A DNA stretch of 64,000 bases from Xanthomonas sp. Leaf148 (lineage in GTDB: Bacteria > Pseudomonadota > Gammaproteobacteria > Xanthomonadales > Xanthomonadaceae), in assembly GCF_001423585.1 (NCBI RefSeq), contig NZ_LMOP01000009.1:173496-237495 (forward strand), written 5' to 3'. Made by a program: the position numbers and the translations under genes. The notes below the pieces were generated by a model, which saw nothing but the letters and a program-made list of their open reading frames with translations, was not told the origin of the DNA and did no database searches. Of this stretch, positions 47,620-56,359 are shown one piece after another. Within the stretch, counting starts at the first letter, position 1; every line of letters starts with the position of its first letter.

Positions 47620-49347
47620 GTGAACGCGGTTGCCGTCGATCCAATTGAGCATCGAAGTGCGGAAACGCGCATCGTCGAAGCATTGCTTGAACGCCGTCGT
47701 CTGAAGGACTCCGACCTGCTGCGCGCGCGCCAGTTACAGGCCGAATCCGGCATGGGCTTGTTGGCCCTGCTCGGCCGCCTGGGCCTGGTGTCCGAACGCG
47801 ATCATGCAGAGACCTGCGCCGATGTGCTCGGCCTGCCGTTGGTGGATGCACGCCAACTCGGCGATACCCCGCCGGAAATGCTGCCCGACGTGCAGGGCTT
47901 GTCGCTGCGCTTTCTCAAACAATTTCATCTGTGCCCGGTGGGCGAACACGATGGCCGGCTGGATTTGTGGATCGCCGATCCATACGACGATTACGCCATT
48001 GATGCGGTGCGTCTTGCCACCGGCTGTGCATTGTTCCTGCAGGTCGGCCTGCGTTCGGAGATCGACGATCTGATCGAACGCTGGTATGGCCAGGGCCGCA
48101 GTGCAATGGGCACCATCGTCGAAACCGCCGATGGCGATGCCAACAGCAGCGACGACATCGAAGCGCTGCGCGATCTGGCCTCCGAAGCGCCGGTGATTCG
48201 TCTGGTGAATCTGGTGATCCAGCACGCGGTGGAATTGCGCGCCTCGGACATCCATATCGAACCGTTCGAAAGTCGCCTCAAGGTGCGTTACCGCGTTGAT
48301 GGCGTGCTGGTGGAAGGCGAAAGCCCACCGGCCAAACTCACCGCTGCGGTGATCAGTCGCATCAAGATCATGGCCAAGCTCAATATCGCCGAGCGCCGCC
48401 TGCCGCAGGACGGTCGCATCATGTTGCGCGTGCAGGGCAAGGAGCTGGATCTGCGCGTCAGCACCGTGCCCACCGCGCACGGCGAGAGCGTGGTGATGCG
48501 CCTGCTCGATCGCGAAACGGTGGTGTTCGACTTCTACAAGCTGGGCTTTACCGAAGACTTTCTGCCGCAGTTCCGTAAGGTGCTCGAACAACCGCACGGC
48601 ATCATGCTGGTCACCGGCCCCACCGGCTCGGGCAAGACCACCACGCTGTACACCGCGCTGAGTCAGCTCAATACCTCCGACGTCAAGATCATCACTGTCG
48701 AAGACCCGGTGGAATACCAGATCGAAGGCATCAATCAGATCCAGGCCAAGCCGCAGATCGGGCTGGATTTTGCCAATGCGCTGCGCAGCATCGTGCGTCA
48801 GGACCCGGACATCATCATGATCGGCGAAATGCGCGATCTGGAAACCGCGCGCATTGCGATCCAGTCCGCGCTCACCGGCCATCTGGTGCTGTCCACGCTG
48901 CACACCAACAACGCCGCCGGCGGCATCACCCGTTTGCTGGATATGGGCGTGGAGGATTACCTGCTCACCTCCACCATCAACGGCATTCTGGCGCAGCGCC
49001 TGGTGCGCAAACTCGACCTGGCCAACGCCGAACGCTACCCCGCATCGCCGGAAGAAATCGAACGTTTCAACCTGCGTCGCCTGCAGCCGGAGGGCGAGAT
49101 CTTCCTGTATCGCCCGCGTGCCTCGGCGGCCGCGCCGACCGGCTATCTGGGCCGTACCACCATCGTCGAATTCCTGGTGATGAACGACGAATTGCGGCGC
49201 GCGGTGATGCGCCGTGCCGGCATGGGCGAGATCGAACAACTCGCCCGCAAGGCCGGCATGCGCACCATGTACGAAGACGGCCTGTCCAAGGCCTTGCGCG
49301 GCGAAACCACCATCGAAGAAGTCCTGCGCGTGACGGAGGATGCATGA
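47620..49347 (+). CDS. xpsE: Type II secretion assembly ATPase XpsE
   Basis: A 575-residue AAA-type secretion ATPase. The N-terminal domain (~1-150), which in XpsE binds XpsL, is followed by the catalytic domain with Walker A GPTGSGKTTTLY (~335), an Asp box and Walker B (PDIIMIGEMRDLETA). The GTG at 47620 has GGAG seven bases upstream; a GTG at 47608 would add four residues and leave no ribosome site. The four-Cys zinc motif (CxxC...CxxC) found in many GspE proteins after the His box is absent; the region LAQRLVRKLDLANAERYP to IVEFLVMN has no Cys at all. It is the first gene of the xps operon. Confidence 0.95.
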   Translation: MNAVAVDPIEHRSAETRIVEALLERRRLKDSDLLRARQLQAESGMGLLALLGRLGLVSERDHAETCADVLGLPLVDARQLGDTPPEMLPDVQGLSLRFLKQFHLCPVGEHDGRLDLWIADPYDDYAIDAVRLATGCALFLQVGLRSEIDDLIERWYGQGRSAMGTIVETADGDANSSDDIEALRDLASEAPVIRLVNLVIQHAVELRASDIHIEPFESRLKVRYRVDGVLVEGESPPAKLTAAVISRIKIMAKLNIAERRLPQDGRIMLRVQGKELDLRVSTVPTAHGESVVMRLLDRETVVFDFYKLGFTEDFLPQFRKVLEQPHGIMLVTGPTGSGKTTTLYTALSQLNTSDVKIITVEDPVEYQIEGINQIQAKPQIGLDFANALRSIVRQDPDIIMIGEMRDLETARIAIQSALTGHLVLSTLHTNNAAGGITRLLDMGVEDYLLTSTINGILAQRLVRKLDLANAERYPASPEEIERFNLRRLQPEGEIFLYRPRASAAAPTGYLGRTTIVEFLVMNDELRRAVMRRAGMGEIEQLARKAGMRTMYEDGLSKALRGETTIEEVLRVTEDA

Positions 49348-49529
49348 TCGGTGAAGTGACCGGGTGGTCGGGACCGGGGACCCGGGATCGGGGACCCGGG
49401 AACAGCCAAGGCAAGTGCTTGGTCGTCGCTGTCGTATGCGCCGACCGACGTGCTGCTGGATTCCAGTGCTGCGGTACGCCGCTTTCCCCGGGTCCCCGGT
49501 CCCGGGTCCCCGGCTCCGGCCGTTCCTGA
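49344..49529 (+). CDS. Repeat-derived 61-codon frame linking xpsE and xpsF
   Basis: The frame opens with an ATG overlapping the xpsE stop (ATGA) behind a GGAGGA ribosome site and closes with a TGA overlapping the xpsF ATG (TGATG). Most of its codons lie in the repeat at 49370-49513, so the peptide is Gly/Pro/Arg-rich and not expected to have a conserved fold. Its likely role is mechanical: translating ribosomes would be delivered to xpsF, which has no purine-rich site of its own. Frame and overlaps are seen; coupling is inferred. It may be chance. Confidence 0.4.
   Translation: MIGEVTGWSGPGTRDRGPGNSQGKCLVVAVVCADRRAAGFQCCGTPLSPGPRSRVPGSGRS
49370..49513. repeat. GGGACCGGGGACCC-type inverted repeat between xpsE and xpsF
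   Basis: Left arm 49370-49400 (GGGACCGGGGACCCGGGATC...) and right arm ~49485-49513 (CCCCGGGTCCCCGGTCCCGG) are inverted complements around ~85 unrelated bases. The arms match those at 34911-35020 inside purL. It ends 15 bases before the xpsF ATG. Confidence 0.88.
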
Positions 49530-50746
49530 TGCCGCTCTACCGCTACAAAGCGCTCGACGCCCACGGCGAAATGCTCGACGGCCAGATGGAAGCGGGTAGC
49601 GATGCCGAGGTGGCGCTGCGTCTGCAGGAGCAGGGCCATCTGCCGGTGGAAACGCGGCTGGCCACCGGCGAAAGCGATTCGCCATCGCTGCGCATGTTGC
49701 TGCGCAAGAAGCCGTTCGACAATGCCGCGCTGGTGCAATTCACCCAGCAGCTGGCCACCTTGATTGGGGCCGGGCAACCACTGGATCGCGCGTTGTCGAT
49801 CCTGATGGATCTGCCGGAAGACGAAAAAAGCCGGCGCGTCATCGGCGACATCCGCGACACCGTGCGCGGCGGTGCGCCGCTGTCGTCCGCGTTGGAACGT
49901 CAGCATGGGCTGTTCTCCAAGCTGTACATCAACATGGTGCGTGCCGGCGAAGCCGGCGGCAGCATGCAGGACACCTTGCAACGGTTGGCCGATTACCTGG
50001 AGCGCAGCCGCGCGCTCAAGGGCAAGGTGATCAATGCGTTGATCTACCCGGCGATTCTGCTGGCGGTGGTCGGGTGCGCCTTGTTGTTTTTGCTGGGCTA
50101 CGTGGTGCCGCAGTTCGCGCAGATGTACGAAAGCCTGGATGTCGCGCTGCCCTGGTTCACCCAGGCGGTGTTGAGTGTGGGCCTGCTGGTGCGCGACTGG
50201 TGGCTTGTGCTGATCGTGGTGCCGGCTGTGCTCGGGTTGTGGCTGGATCGCAAGCGTCGCAATGCCGCCTTCCGTGCAGCGCTGGACGAATGGTTGCTGC
50301 GCCAGAAAGTGGTCGGCAGCCTGATCGCGCGGCTGGAAACCGCCCGGCTGACGCGCACGTTGGGCACCTTGTTGCGCAACGGCGTGCCGTTGCTTGCCGC
50401 GATCGGCATCGCGCGCAACGTGATGTCCAATCTGGCGTTGGTCGAGGATGTCGCCAACGCTGCCGACGATGTCAAGAATGGGCATGGCCTGGCGATATCG
50501 CTGGCGCGCGGCAAGCGCTTTCCGCGATTGGCCCTGCAGATGATCCAGGTGGGCGAAGAATCCGGCGCGTTGGACACGATGTTGCTCAAGACCGCTGACA
50601 CCTTCGAGCTGGAAACTGCACAAGCCATCGACCGTGCGCTGGCTGCATTGGTACCGCTGATCACGCTGGTCCTGGCCTCAGTGGTGGGGCTTGTCATCAT
50701 TTCGGTACTGGTACCGCTGTATGACCTCACCAATGCGATCGGTTGA
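49529..50746 (+). CDS. xpsF: Type II secretion inner-membrane platform protein XpsF
   Basis: A 405-residue GspF protein. It begins MPLYRYKALDAHGEMLDGQMEA, the usual GspF start, and has two similar cytoplasmic helical domains (~65-190 and ~270-390) and three membrane segments (~168-190, 215-240, 375-400). It bridges XpsE and the pseudopilus assembly site. In most type II operons gspE and gspF nearly touch; here the repeat separates them by 181 bases. The frame is open upstream to 49364 through the repeat, but no ribosome site supports that extension. Confidence 0.94.
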   Translation: MPLYRYKALDAHGEMLDGQMEAGSDAEVALRLQEQGHLPVETRLATGESDSPSLRMLLRKKPFDNAALVQFTQQLATLIGAGQPLDRALSILMDLPEDEKSRRVIGDIRDTVRGGAPLSSALERQHGLFSKLYINMVRAGEAGGSMQDTLQRLADYLERSRALKGKVINALIYPAILLAVVGCALLFLLGYVVPQFAQMYESLDVALPWFTQAVLSVGLLVRDWWLVLIVVPAVLGLWLDRKRRNAAFRAALDEWLLRQKVVGSLIARLETARLTRTLGTLLRNGVPLLAAIGIARNVMSNLALVEDVANAADDVKNGHGLAISLARGKRFPRLALQMIQVGEESGALDTMLLKTADTFELETAQAIDRALAALVPLITLVLASVVGLVIISVLVPLYDLTNAIG

Positions 50747-50973
50747 GCGCGCGAGCAACACGCCTGCGCAGCTGCAAGGCGGGCGCAAGCGGGACTCGGC
50801 ATCGGCATGCATCGCTCGTACACTCCATTAACGGCACGCGGCGCTTTTCATTAGGCGGCGTCTTCACAACAACGTTCCGGTGACCGCACGACACCTACGC
50901 GGGAACCAATGCAATGGCCGCCGTGTCATCTAGTGGCGGCAGCATCCTTCATCGACGTGCAAGGAAATCGTTC

Positions 50974-51405
50974 ATGATCAAGCGTTCCATCACCCGTAGT
51001 CCGTCGCGCGCAGGCCAGGCCGGCATGAGCTTGCTGGAAATCATCATCGTCATCGTGCTGATCGGCGCGGTGCTCACCTTGGTCGGCAGCCGCGTGCTTG
51101 GTGGCGCCGATCGCGGCAAGGCCAATCTGGCCAAGTCGCAGATCCAGACCCTGGCCGGCAAGATCGAAAATTTTCAGCTCGACACCGGCAAGTTGCCGAG
51201 CAAGCTCGATGACCTGGTGACCCAGCCCGGCGGCAGCAGTGGCTGGCTGGGCCCGTACGCCAAGGCGGTGGAGCTTAACGACCCGTGGGGTCACACCATC
51301 GAGTACCGCGCGCCGGGCGATGGTCAGCCGTTCGATCTGATCAGCCTGGGCAAGGATGGTCGCCCCGGCGGCAGCAGCTACGACTCGGACATCAAGTACC
51401 AATAA
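50974..51405 (+). CDS. xpsG: Major pseudopilin XpsG
   Basis: A 143-residue prepilin-like protein. The cleavage motif is GQAG|MSLLEIIIVIVLIGAVL with Glu at +5. The C-terminal globular domain shows DPWGHTIEYRAPG and the calcium-site-like tail KDGRPGGSSYDSDI typical of GspG. It forms the shaft of the pseudopilus. The ATG at 50974 has an AAGGA ribosome site. A 227-base gap after xpsF may hold an internal promoter, but none is convincing. Confidence 0.95.
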   Translation: MIKRSITRSPSRAGQAGMSLLEIIIVIVLIGAVLTLVGSRVLGGADRGKANLAKSQIQTLAGKIENFQLDTGKLPSKLDDLVTQPGGSSGWLGPYAKAVELNDPWGHTIEYRAPGDGQPFDLISLGKDGRPGGSSYDSDIKYQ

Positions 51406-51414
51406 GTCCTCGCC

Positions 51415-51921
51415 ATGCGCGTTGCGTGTCAGCCGTTGCGTCATCCGCATGGAGTCGGTCCTGGCCGTACCCGCACGCGTGGCAGCTCGCTGCTCGAAAT
51501 GCTGCTGGTCATCGCGTTGATCGCGATGGCCGGTGTGCTGGCCGCCGCCGCATTGAACGGCGGCATTGATGGCATGCGGCTGCGCACCGCCGGCAAGGCG
51601 ATCGCTTCGCAACTGCGCTATACGCGCACCCAGGCGATTGCCACCGGCACCCCGCAACGCTTTCTGATCGACCCGCTGCAGCGCCGTTGGGAAGCGCCCG
51701 GCGGCCATCACGGCGACCTGCCGTCGTCGCTGCAGGTGCGCTTCACCGGCGCGCGTCAGGTGCAGTCGCGGGAAGATCAGGGCGCCATCCAGTTCTTCCC
51801 CGATGGGGCGTCCACGGGCGGTCGCATCGATCTGCAGGTCAAGGACGCGCGCTGGCGCGTGGACGTGGGCTGGATCACCGGCGAAGTGCGTTCCGGCCCA
51901 CTGCGGACGCCTGCGCCATGA
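51415..51921 (+). CDS. xpsH: Minor pseudopilin XpsH
   Basis: A 168-residue type II pseudopilin with an unusually long pre-peptide of about 26 residues before the cleavage motif TRG|SSLLEMLLVIALIAMAG (Glu at +5). The rest is a small beta-rich head. GspH is a minor component near the pseudopilus tip. It begins nine bases after xpsG and overlaps xpsI by four. The start could be internal, as the pre-peptide is long, but no other ATG/GTG gives a better ribosome site. Confidence 0.88.
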   Translation: MRVACQPLRHPHGVGPGRTRTRGSSLLEMLLVIALIAMAGVLAAAALNGGIDGMRLRTAGKAIASQLRYTRTQAIATGTPQRFLIDPLQRRWEAPGGHHGDLPSSLQVRFTGARQVQSREDQGAIQFFPDGASTGGRIDLQVKDARWRVDVGWITGEVRSGPLRTPAP

Positions 51922-52334
51922 AGCGGCAACGTGGTTACACCCTGATCGAGGTAATCGTCGCTTTTGCCTTGCTCGCCCTGGCATTGAGCCTGTTGCTGGG
52001 GTCGTTGTCCGGTGCGGCACGTCAGGTGCGCGCGGCCGATGACAGCACGCGTGCGACCTTGCACGCGCAATCGCTGCTGGCGTTGCAAGGCATGGACAAA
52101 CCGCTGGTGCCCGAGCAACAACAAGGCACGTTCGAAGCCGGGCATTTCCGTTGGTCGATGGATGTGCGCCCTTACGACGAACCGCGGCGTAATCCGCAGG
52201 CGCCGGTGGCCCCTGGCGCGCACAAATTGCTGCAACTGACCCTGGTGGTGCGTTGGGGCGAGGCGCCCAATCAAATGCTGCAATGGCGCACCTTGCGCCT
52301 GGTGGCTGCCACCGCACAGGACAGCGCGCTGTGA
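51918..52334 (+). CDS. xpsI: Minor pseudopilin XpsI
   Basis: A 138-residue pseudopilin with a very short pre-peptide, MKRQRG|YTLIEVIVAFALLALAL. GspI forms the tip complex with J and K. Start and stop both overlap neighbouring genes (ATGA with xpsH, GTGA with xpsJ), so the reading frame is certain. The C-terminal part (QLTLVVRWGEAPNQMLQWRTLRLV) resembles other GspI proteins in length and strand pattern. Confidence 0.9.
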   Translation: MKRQRGYTLIEVIVAFALLALALSLLLGSLSGAARQVRAADDSTRATLHAQSLLALQGMDKPLVPEQQQGTFEAGHFRWSMDVRPYDEPRRNPQAPVAPGAHKLLQLTLVVRWGEAPNQMLQWRTLRLVAATAQDSAL

Positions 52335-52966
52335 TCCGTTCGCGCAGCGCCGGTTTCACCCTGATCGAAGTGCTGCTGGCCACGATGCTGTTGGTCGGCG
52401 GGCTGGCCTTGGCCTTCGCCACATTGCGCTCGGCCAGCGCGGTGAGTCAGCGCGGCGAGGCGATTGCCCAGCGCAGCGAGCGTGTGCGTGCGGTGGAAGA
52501 ATTCCTGCGCCGCCGGTTGGCTGCTGCATTGCCGCTGGCAATGAGCATCGACCCGCAAAGCCAGCAACCGATGTTGTTTGTCGGCGAACCGCAGCGCATG
52601 CGCTTTGCCGCCGATGTGCCGGATTATCTGGGACGCGGTGGCCCGTATCTGCACGAGTTGTCGGTGGTCGGCGATGGCGAGCAACGCACCTTGCAGATTG
52701 CGTTGACCATGCTGCAATCGGGCAAATCGATCGAAGAAGGCACCAAATTGCCGCCGGAGCCGCTGGCGCAAGGCGTGCAGCAGGTGAGCTTTCGTTACCG
52801 TGGCATGGATCCGCAGAACGGCCGCCTGAGCGCCTGGTTGCCGCAGTGGGAATGGCACGACCGCCTGCCGCTGCTGGTGCGGATCGAGATTCGTAGTGGC
52901 GACGCTGCATGGCCGCCGCTGGTCGTGGCGTTGCCGCAATCCAGCAACCCCGGAGCGGGGCAATGA
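52331..52966 (+). CDS. xpsJ: Minor pseudopilin XpsJ
   Basis: A 211-residue pseudopilin starting at a GTG that overlaps the xpsI stop. Pre-peptide MIRSRSAG is cut before [16 protein letters not shown]. The larger C-terminal domain ([34 protein letters not shown]) is the usual GspJ pattern. With XpsI and XpsK it should cap the pseudopilus. Confidence 0.9.
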   Translation: MIRSRSAGFTLIEVLLATMLLVGGLALAFATLRSASAVSQRGEAIAQRSERVRAVEEFLRRRLAAALPLAMSIDPQSQQPMLFVGEPQRMRFAADVPDYLGRGGPYLHELSVVGDGEQRTLQIALTMLQSGKSIEEGTKLPPEPLAQGVQQVSFRYRGMDPQNGRLSAWLPQWEWHDRLPLLVRIEIRSGDAAWPPLVVALPQSSNPGAGQ

Positions 52967-53814
52967 GCCGGATACGTGGCGCTGCCTTGGTGCTGGTGTT
53001 GTGGTTGATCGCCTTGCTCACCGCGATGATCGGCGCGTTTGCGCTCACCGCGCGCGTGGAAGCCTTGCAAGGCACTATGCTGCGCAATGGCGCGCAGGCG
53101 CAGGAATACGCACGCGCTGGCCTGGAATACGCACTGTCCCGCTTGCAGAGCGCCGATACCCAGGCACGCTGGCGCGCAGATGGCCGACGGTATCGTTGGC
53201 AGATGGACGATGCCACGGTGGAGATCCGTATCACTGACGAAAGCGGCAAGGTGGATCTGAACATGGCCGAGCCGGCGCTGTTGGCCGGGCTGGTGCGTGC
53301 TGTGGGCGGCGAACAAGGCCGCGATACGCGCATTGCTGGTGCCATCGTCGATTGGCGCGATGGCGACTCGCTGAGCCAGCCCGGCGGTGGCGCAGAAGAC
53401 CGCGATTACGCCGATGCCGGCTTGCCCTATGGCGCAAAGGACAGCCCGTTCGAAACGTTGGGCGAACTGCGCCTGGTGCTGGGCATGGACAGCGAGTTGT
53501 ATCGCAAGTTGCTGCCCAACATCACCTTGTACAGCGGCCGCTCGCGGCCCGAAGCGCGTTTTGCACCCGGCCCGGTGTTGACTGCAATGGGCCTGGATGC
53601 GCGGCAACTGCTGGCGCAGCGTGACGCGCCGCTGGGTTTGCCGGGCAGCGAGGCGACGGTCGGTGGGTCTGACACTTATAGTATCGAGAGCCGGGCGCGA
53701 CTAAGTCAGGGACGCGAGGCTGTGTTGCGGGCGGTCGTGTCGACAAGCGCGTCCGCAGTACCGGGATCGGCCTACACCGTGTTGCGTTGGGAAGAGGGAG
53801 CAGCAGTGCAATGA
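52963..53814 (+). CDS. xpsK: Minor pseudopilin XpsK (tip protein)
   Basis: A 283-residue GspK. The short leader MSRIRG precedes [22 protein letters not shown], which lacks the Glu at +5, a known trait of the terminal pseudopilin K. The large alpha-helical insertion domain (residues ~95-220: [42 protein letters not shown]) is characteristic of GspK. It overlaps both neighbours by four bases. Confidence 0.92.
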   Translation: MSRIRGAALVLVLWLIALLTAMIGAFALTARVEALQGTMLRNGAQAQEYARAGLEYALSRLQSADTQARWRADGRRYRWQMDDATVEIRITDESGKVDLNMAEPALLAGLVRAVGGEQGRDTRIAGAIVDWRDGDSLSQPGGGAEDRDYADAGLPYGAKDSPFETLGELRLVLGMDSELYRKLLPNITLYSGRSRPEARFAPGPVLTAMGLDARQLLAQRDAPLGLPGSEATVGGSDTYSIESRARLSQGREAVLRAVVSTSASAVPGSAYTVLRWEEGAAVQ

Positions 53815-54932
53815 CCGCATGGCGGGACACCTTGGGTCGTATCGGCGTACGCGCCATGCCGGGAGCCGGAGGCTTCTGGCGTTGGTGGCAGCAATCGCTG
53901 CTGGCGTGGCTGCCGCAGCGCTGGCAATGGCAATTGGGCCTGTCGCAGGCGCGCCTGTTGTTGCAGCTCGATGGCGACACGTTGCAGTTGCTGCGTCAAC
54001 GCGATCAGAGCCGTGAGGCGATCGCCAGCCTGCCGTGGCCGGTGCAGCCGCAGGAAGTCAATGGCGTGCTGCCGACTGCGCTGGATGGTCTGCCGCGGCA
54101 TTGGCTGTTGCCGTCGGCGCATGCATTGCGGCGGCCGTTGCGGCTGCCGGCAGCGGCCGCCGCGCGGCTGCAGGATGTAGCGCGTTTCGAAATCGACCGG
54201 CAAACCCCGTTCACCGCCGACCAGGTGTATTTCGACGCACGCGTGCTCGATGTGCGCGAAGACGGCCAACTGGATGCGGAACTGGTCGTGGTGCCACGGC
54301 GCATGATCGATGGCCCGGCCGGTGTGCCCGATGCCTGGACCAACGCGCTGTCCGGCATCGATGTGGCCGATGCGCAGGGCGCCCCGTTGGGGGTGAACCT
54401 GCTGCCGCCGGCACGCCGGCTGCGACGTAGCGACCCGATGCAACGCTGGAACCTGCTGCTCACCGCCACCGCGGTGGTGTTGCTGGCTGTGGCCGGTTGG
54501 TTGCTGCTGGATAATCGCCGCCAGGCCGCCGACGATCTGCGCGCGCAGGTGCAGGCCAATGCCGCGCGCGCGCGCCAGGTGGCTGCCGAACGCCAGCAGC
54601 TGATGGATCTGGTCGAAGGCGCTACCTTCTTCCAGAAGCAACGCGCCACGCGCCCGACCTCGGTGGAAATCTGGGACGAGTTGAGCCGGCGTCTGCCGGG
54701 CGGCACCTATCTGGAAAAATTCTCGGTCGAAGGCGGGCAATTGCAGCTGATCGGTTTGAGCAACGAAGCCTCCTCGCTGGTGCGTCGCCTGGAAGGTTCG
54801 CCGCTATGGCGCACGCCGTCGCTGACCGGCGTGCTGCAGAGCGATGCCGGTCGCAACGTCGACCGTTTCACCATCACCGCCGAACTGGCTGGCCCCGATG
54901 CGAAGGAGGCGGCCGATGCCACGCAGCGTTAA
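53811..54932 (+). CDS. xpsL: Type II secretion inner-membrane protein XpsL
   Basis: A 373-residue GspL-type protein. The cytoplasmic actin-like part covers residues ~1-215, a single membrane segment lies at ~220-240 ([21 protein letters not shown]), then a coiled helix ([24 protein letters not shown]) and a periplasmic ferredoxin-like domain. It recruits XpsE to the membrane and pairs with XpsM. Start overlaps xpsK (ATGA). It is not similar in detail to the XcsL end at the left edge, consistent with two separate systems. Confidence 0.9.
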   Translation: MTAWRDTLGRIGVRAMPGAGGFWRWWQQSLLAWLPQRWQWQLGLSQARLLLQLDGDTLQLLRQRDQSREAIASLPWPVQPQEVNGVLPTALDGLPRHWLLPSAHALRRPLRLPAAAAARLQDVARFEIDRQTPFTADQVYFDARVLDVREDGQLDAELVVVPRRMIDGPAGVPDAWTNALSGIDVADAQGAPLGVNLLPPARRLRRSDPMQRWNLLLTATAVVLLAVAGWLLLDNRRQAADDLRAQVQANAARARQVAAERQQLMDLVEGATFFQKQRATRPTSVEIWDELSRRLPGGTYLEKFSVEGGQLQLIGLSNEASSLVRRLEGSPLWRTPSLTGVLQSDAGRNVDRFTITAELAGPDAKEAADATQR

Positions 54933-55569
54933 GCGCGATCGCTGGATCGCTTTGGGTCTGCTGCTGCTGGTGCTCGGCGTGGCGTACCTGGTGCTGGTGC
55001 ACCCGTGGTTCACCCAGCCGATGATCGCCATGCAGGACGAGCTGCAATCGCTGCGCGAGCGCGAGCTGCGCGTGCGGGTGCAATTGCAGCAGGCGCCGCA
55101 GGTCAGTCAGCGGCTGCGCCAGGCGCGGCAGACGCTGGAAAGCCGCCCGGGCTTTTTGCCGGAAACCTCCGCCGAGCTGGCCTCGGCCGGATTGGTGCAG
55201 CGGCTGGAACGCGCAGTGGTGGAAGCCAGCCCCGGCAACCGCAGCTGTGCCATCAGCAACCGCTCGCCGCTGCAGCCGGAGAGTAAGGACCGCTTCACCC
55301 GCGTGGCGGTGCAGGTACGCTTGCGCTGCGGCACGCCGGAACTGGCTTCGGTGTTGTACAGCCTGGAAAACGGCACTCCGCGGCTGTTCGTGGACAACCT
55401 CAACGTGATGGCGCAGCGCTACCAACTCTCGCCCAACGAAAGCGGCAACGGCCTCGACATTGCGTTCGAGCTGGCCGGCTATCTGCGGCCCGGCGCCAGC
55501 GCTGCGCCGTTGAACACCGATGCCGCGCCTGCCGCCGCGGCCGCCGGGGAGGCCAGCAATGCGCCTTGA
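54916..55569 (+). CDS. xpsM: Type II secretion inner-membrane protein XpsM
   Basis: A 217-residue bitopic protein: basic N-terminus [10 protein letters not shown], membrane segment ~10-30 (ALGLLLLVLGVAYLVLVHPW), a coiled-coil linker (MQDELQSLRERELRVRVQLQQ) and a periplasmic domain with two Cys (~112 and ~138) that could pair. It stabilises XpsL. The ATG at 54916 lies inside the end of xpsL (17-base overlap) and has a GGAGGC ribosome site. Upstream in-frame starts would lie deeper in xpsL. Confidence 0.88.
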   Translation: MPRSVKRDRWIALGLLLLVLGVAYLVLVHPWFTQPMIAMQDELQSLRERELRVRVQLQQAPQVSQRLRQARQTLESRPGFLPETSAELASAGLVQRLERAVVEASPGNRSCAISNRSPLQPESKDRFTRVAVQVRLRCGTPELASVLYSLENGTPRLFVDNLNVMAQRYQLSPNESGNGLDIAFELAGYLRPGASAAPLNTDAAPAAAAAGEASNAP

Positions 55570-56359
55570 CCTGATCGGTTTGCGCACCTGGTTGCTGGCC
55601 ACCGTGGTCGGCTGGGCACTGCTGGTGTGCATCCTGGCCGTGGCTGGCTTAGGCAAGCGGGTGGAACTGCTGCCGGACGACCCAGCACTGGTGCAGCGCC
55701 TGCCCACGCTACCGGCGCCTGCTCCGGAGCGGTTGGGCGCCTTCGAAAAATATTCGGAGATCGCCGCGCATCCCGCATTCGCCGAAGACCGCCTGCCGCA
55801 TCCGTTCTTCCTGTCCGGCACCGATGGTAGCGGCGCGGCCTCGACGGTGCGCCTGACCGGCGTGCTGCTGACCGAGAACTTCAAGATGGCCACGCTGACC
55901 CTGGACCCGCAGGATTCGGTGCGCGTGCAGCTCGGCGGCGACGCGGTCAAGGGCTGGCGCTTGCTGGCCCTGCAGCCACGCAGTGCCACCATCGAAGGCC
56001 CCGGCGGCACCCAGACGTTGGAGCTGCACGTGTTCAACGGCCAGGGCGGTCAACCGCCGACCGCCAATGCCGCCGCGCGTGGTGCGCCGGGCACGCTCCC
56101 GCCATTGCCGCCGGTGCCGCCGTCGCCCGATGCCGCCGCGGTCGCGCAACCGCCGCAGCCGCAGCCTGCCACCCCGCCGGCGCAACAACCTGGCGGGCAA
56201 GCCCCGCCGACGGTGCCGCCGCAGCGCAGCGATGGCGCGCAGGAAGCTCCACGCCCCTCCGACGATCAGATGCGTGCCATCCGCGAACGTATCGAAGCCC
56301 GACGCCGCCAGCTGCAACAGCAGCGCCAGAGCGGCTCTACCCCCGGTCAGACCCAATGA
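55559..56359 (+). CDS. xpsN: XpsN, GspC-like inner-membrane/secretin connector
   Basis: A 266-residue protein with an N-terminal membrane segment (~8-30) and a periplasmic homology-region domain (VRLTGVLLTENFKMATLTLDP to LELHV, ~95-165) of the GspC type. A long Pro/Gln/Ala-rich tail follows (~170-266). In X. campestris XpsN binds the secretin XpsD and does the job of GspC, so the name N is historical and it is not homologous to XcsN at 1355. It overlaps xpsM by 11 bases and xpsD by four. Confidence 0.88.
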   Translation: MRLDLIGLRTWLLATVVGWALLVCILAVAGLGKRVELLPDDPALVQRLPTLPAPAPERLGAFEKYSEIAAHPAFAEDRLPHPFFLSGTDGSGAASTVRLTGVLLTENFKMATLTLDPQDSVRVQLGGDAVKGWRLLALQPRSATIEGPGGTQTLELHVFNGQGGQPPTANAAARGAPGTLPPLPPVPPSPDAAAVAQPPQPQPATPPAQQPGGQAPPTVPPQRSDGAQEAPRPSDDQMRAIRERIEARRRQLQQQRQSGSTPGQTQ

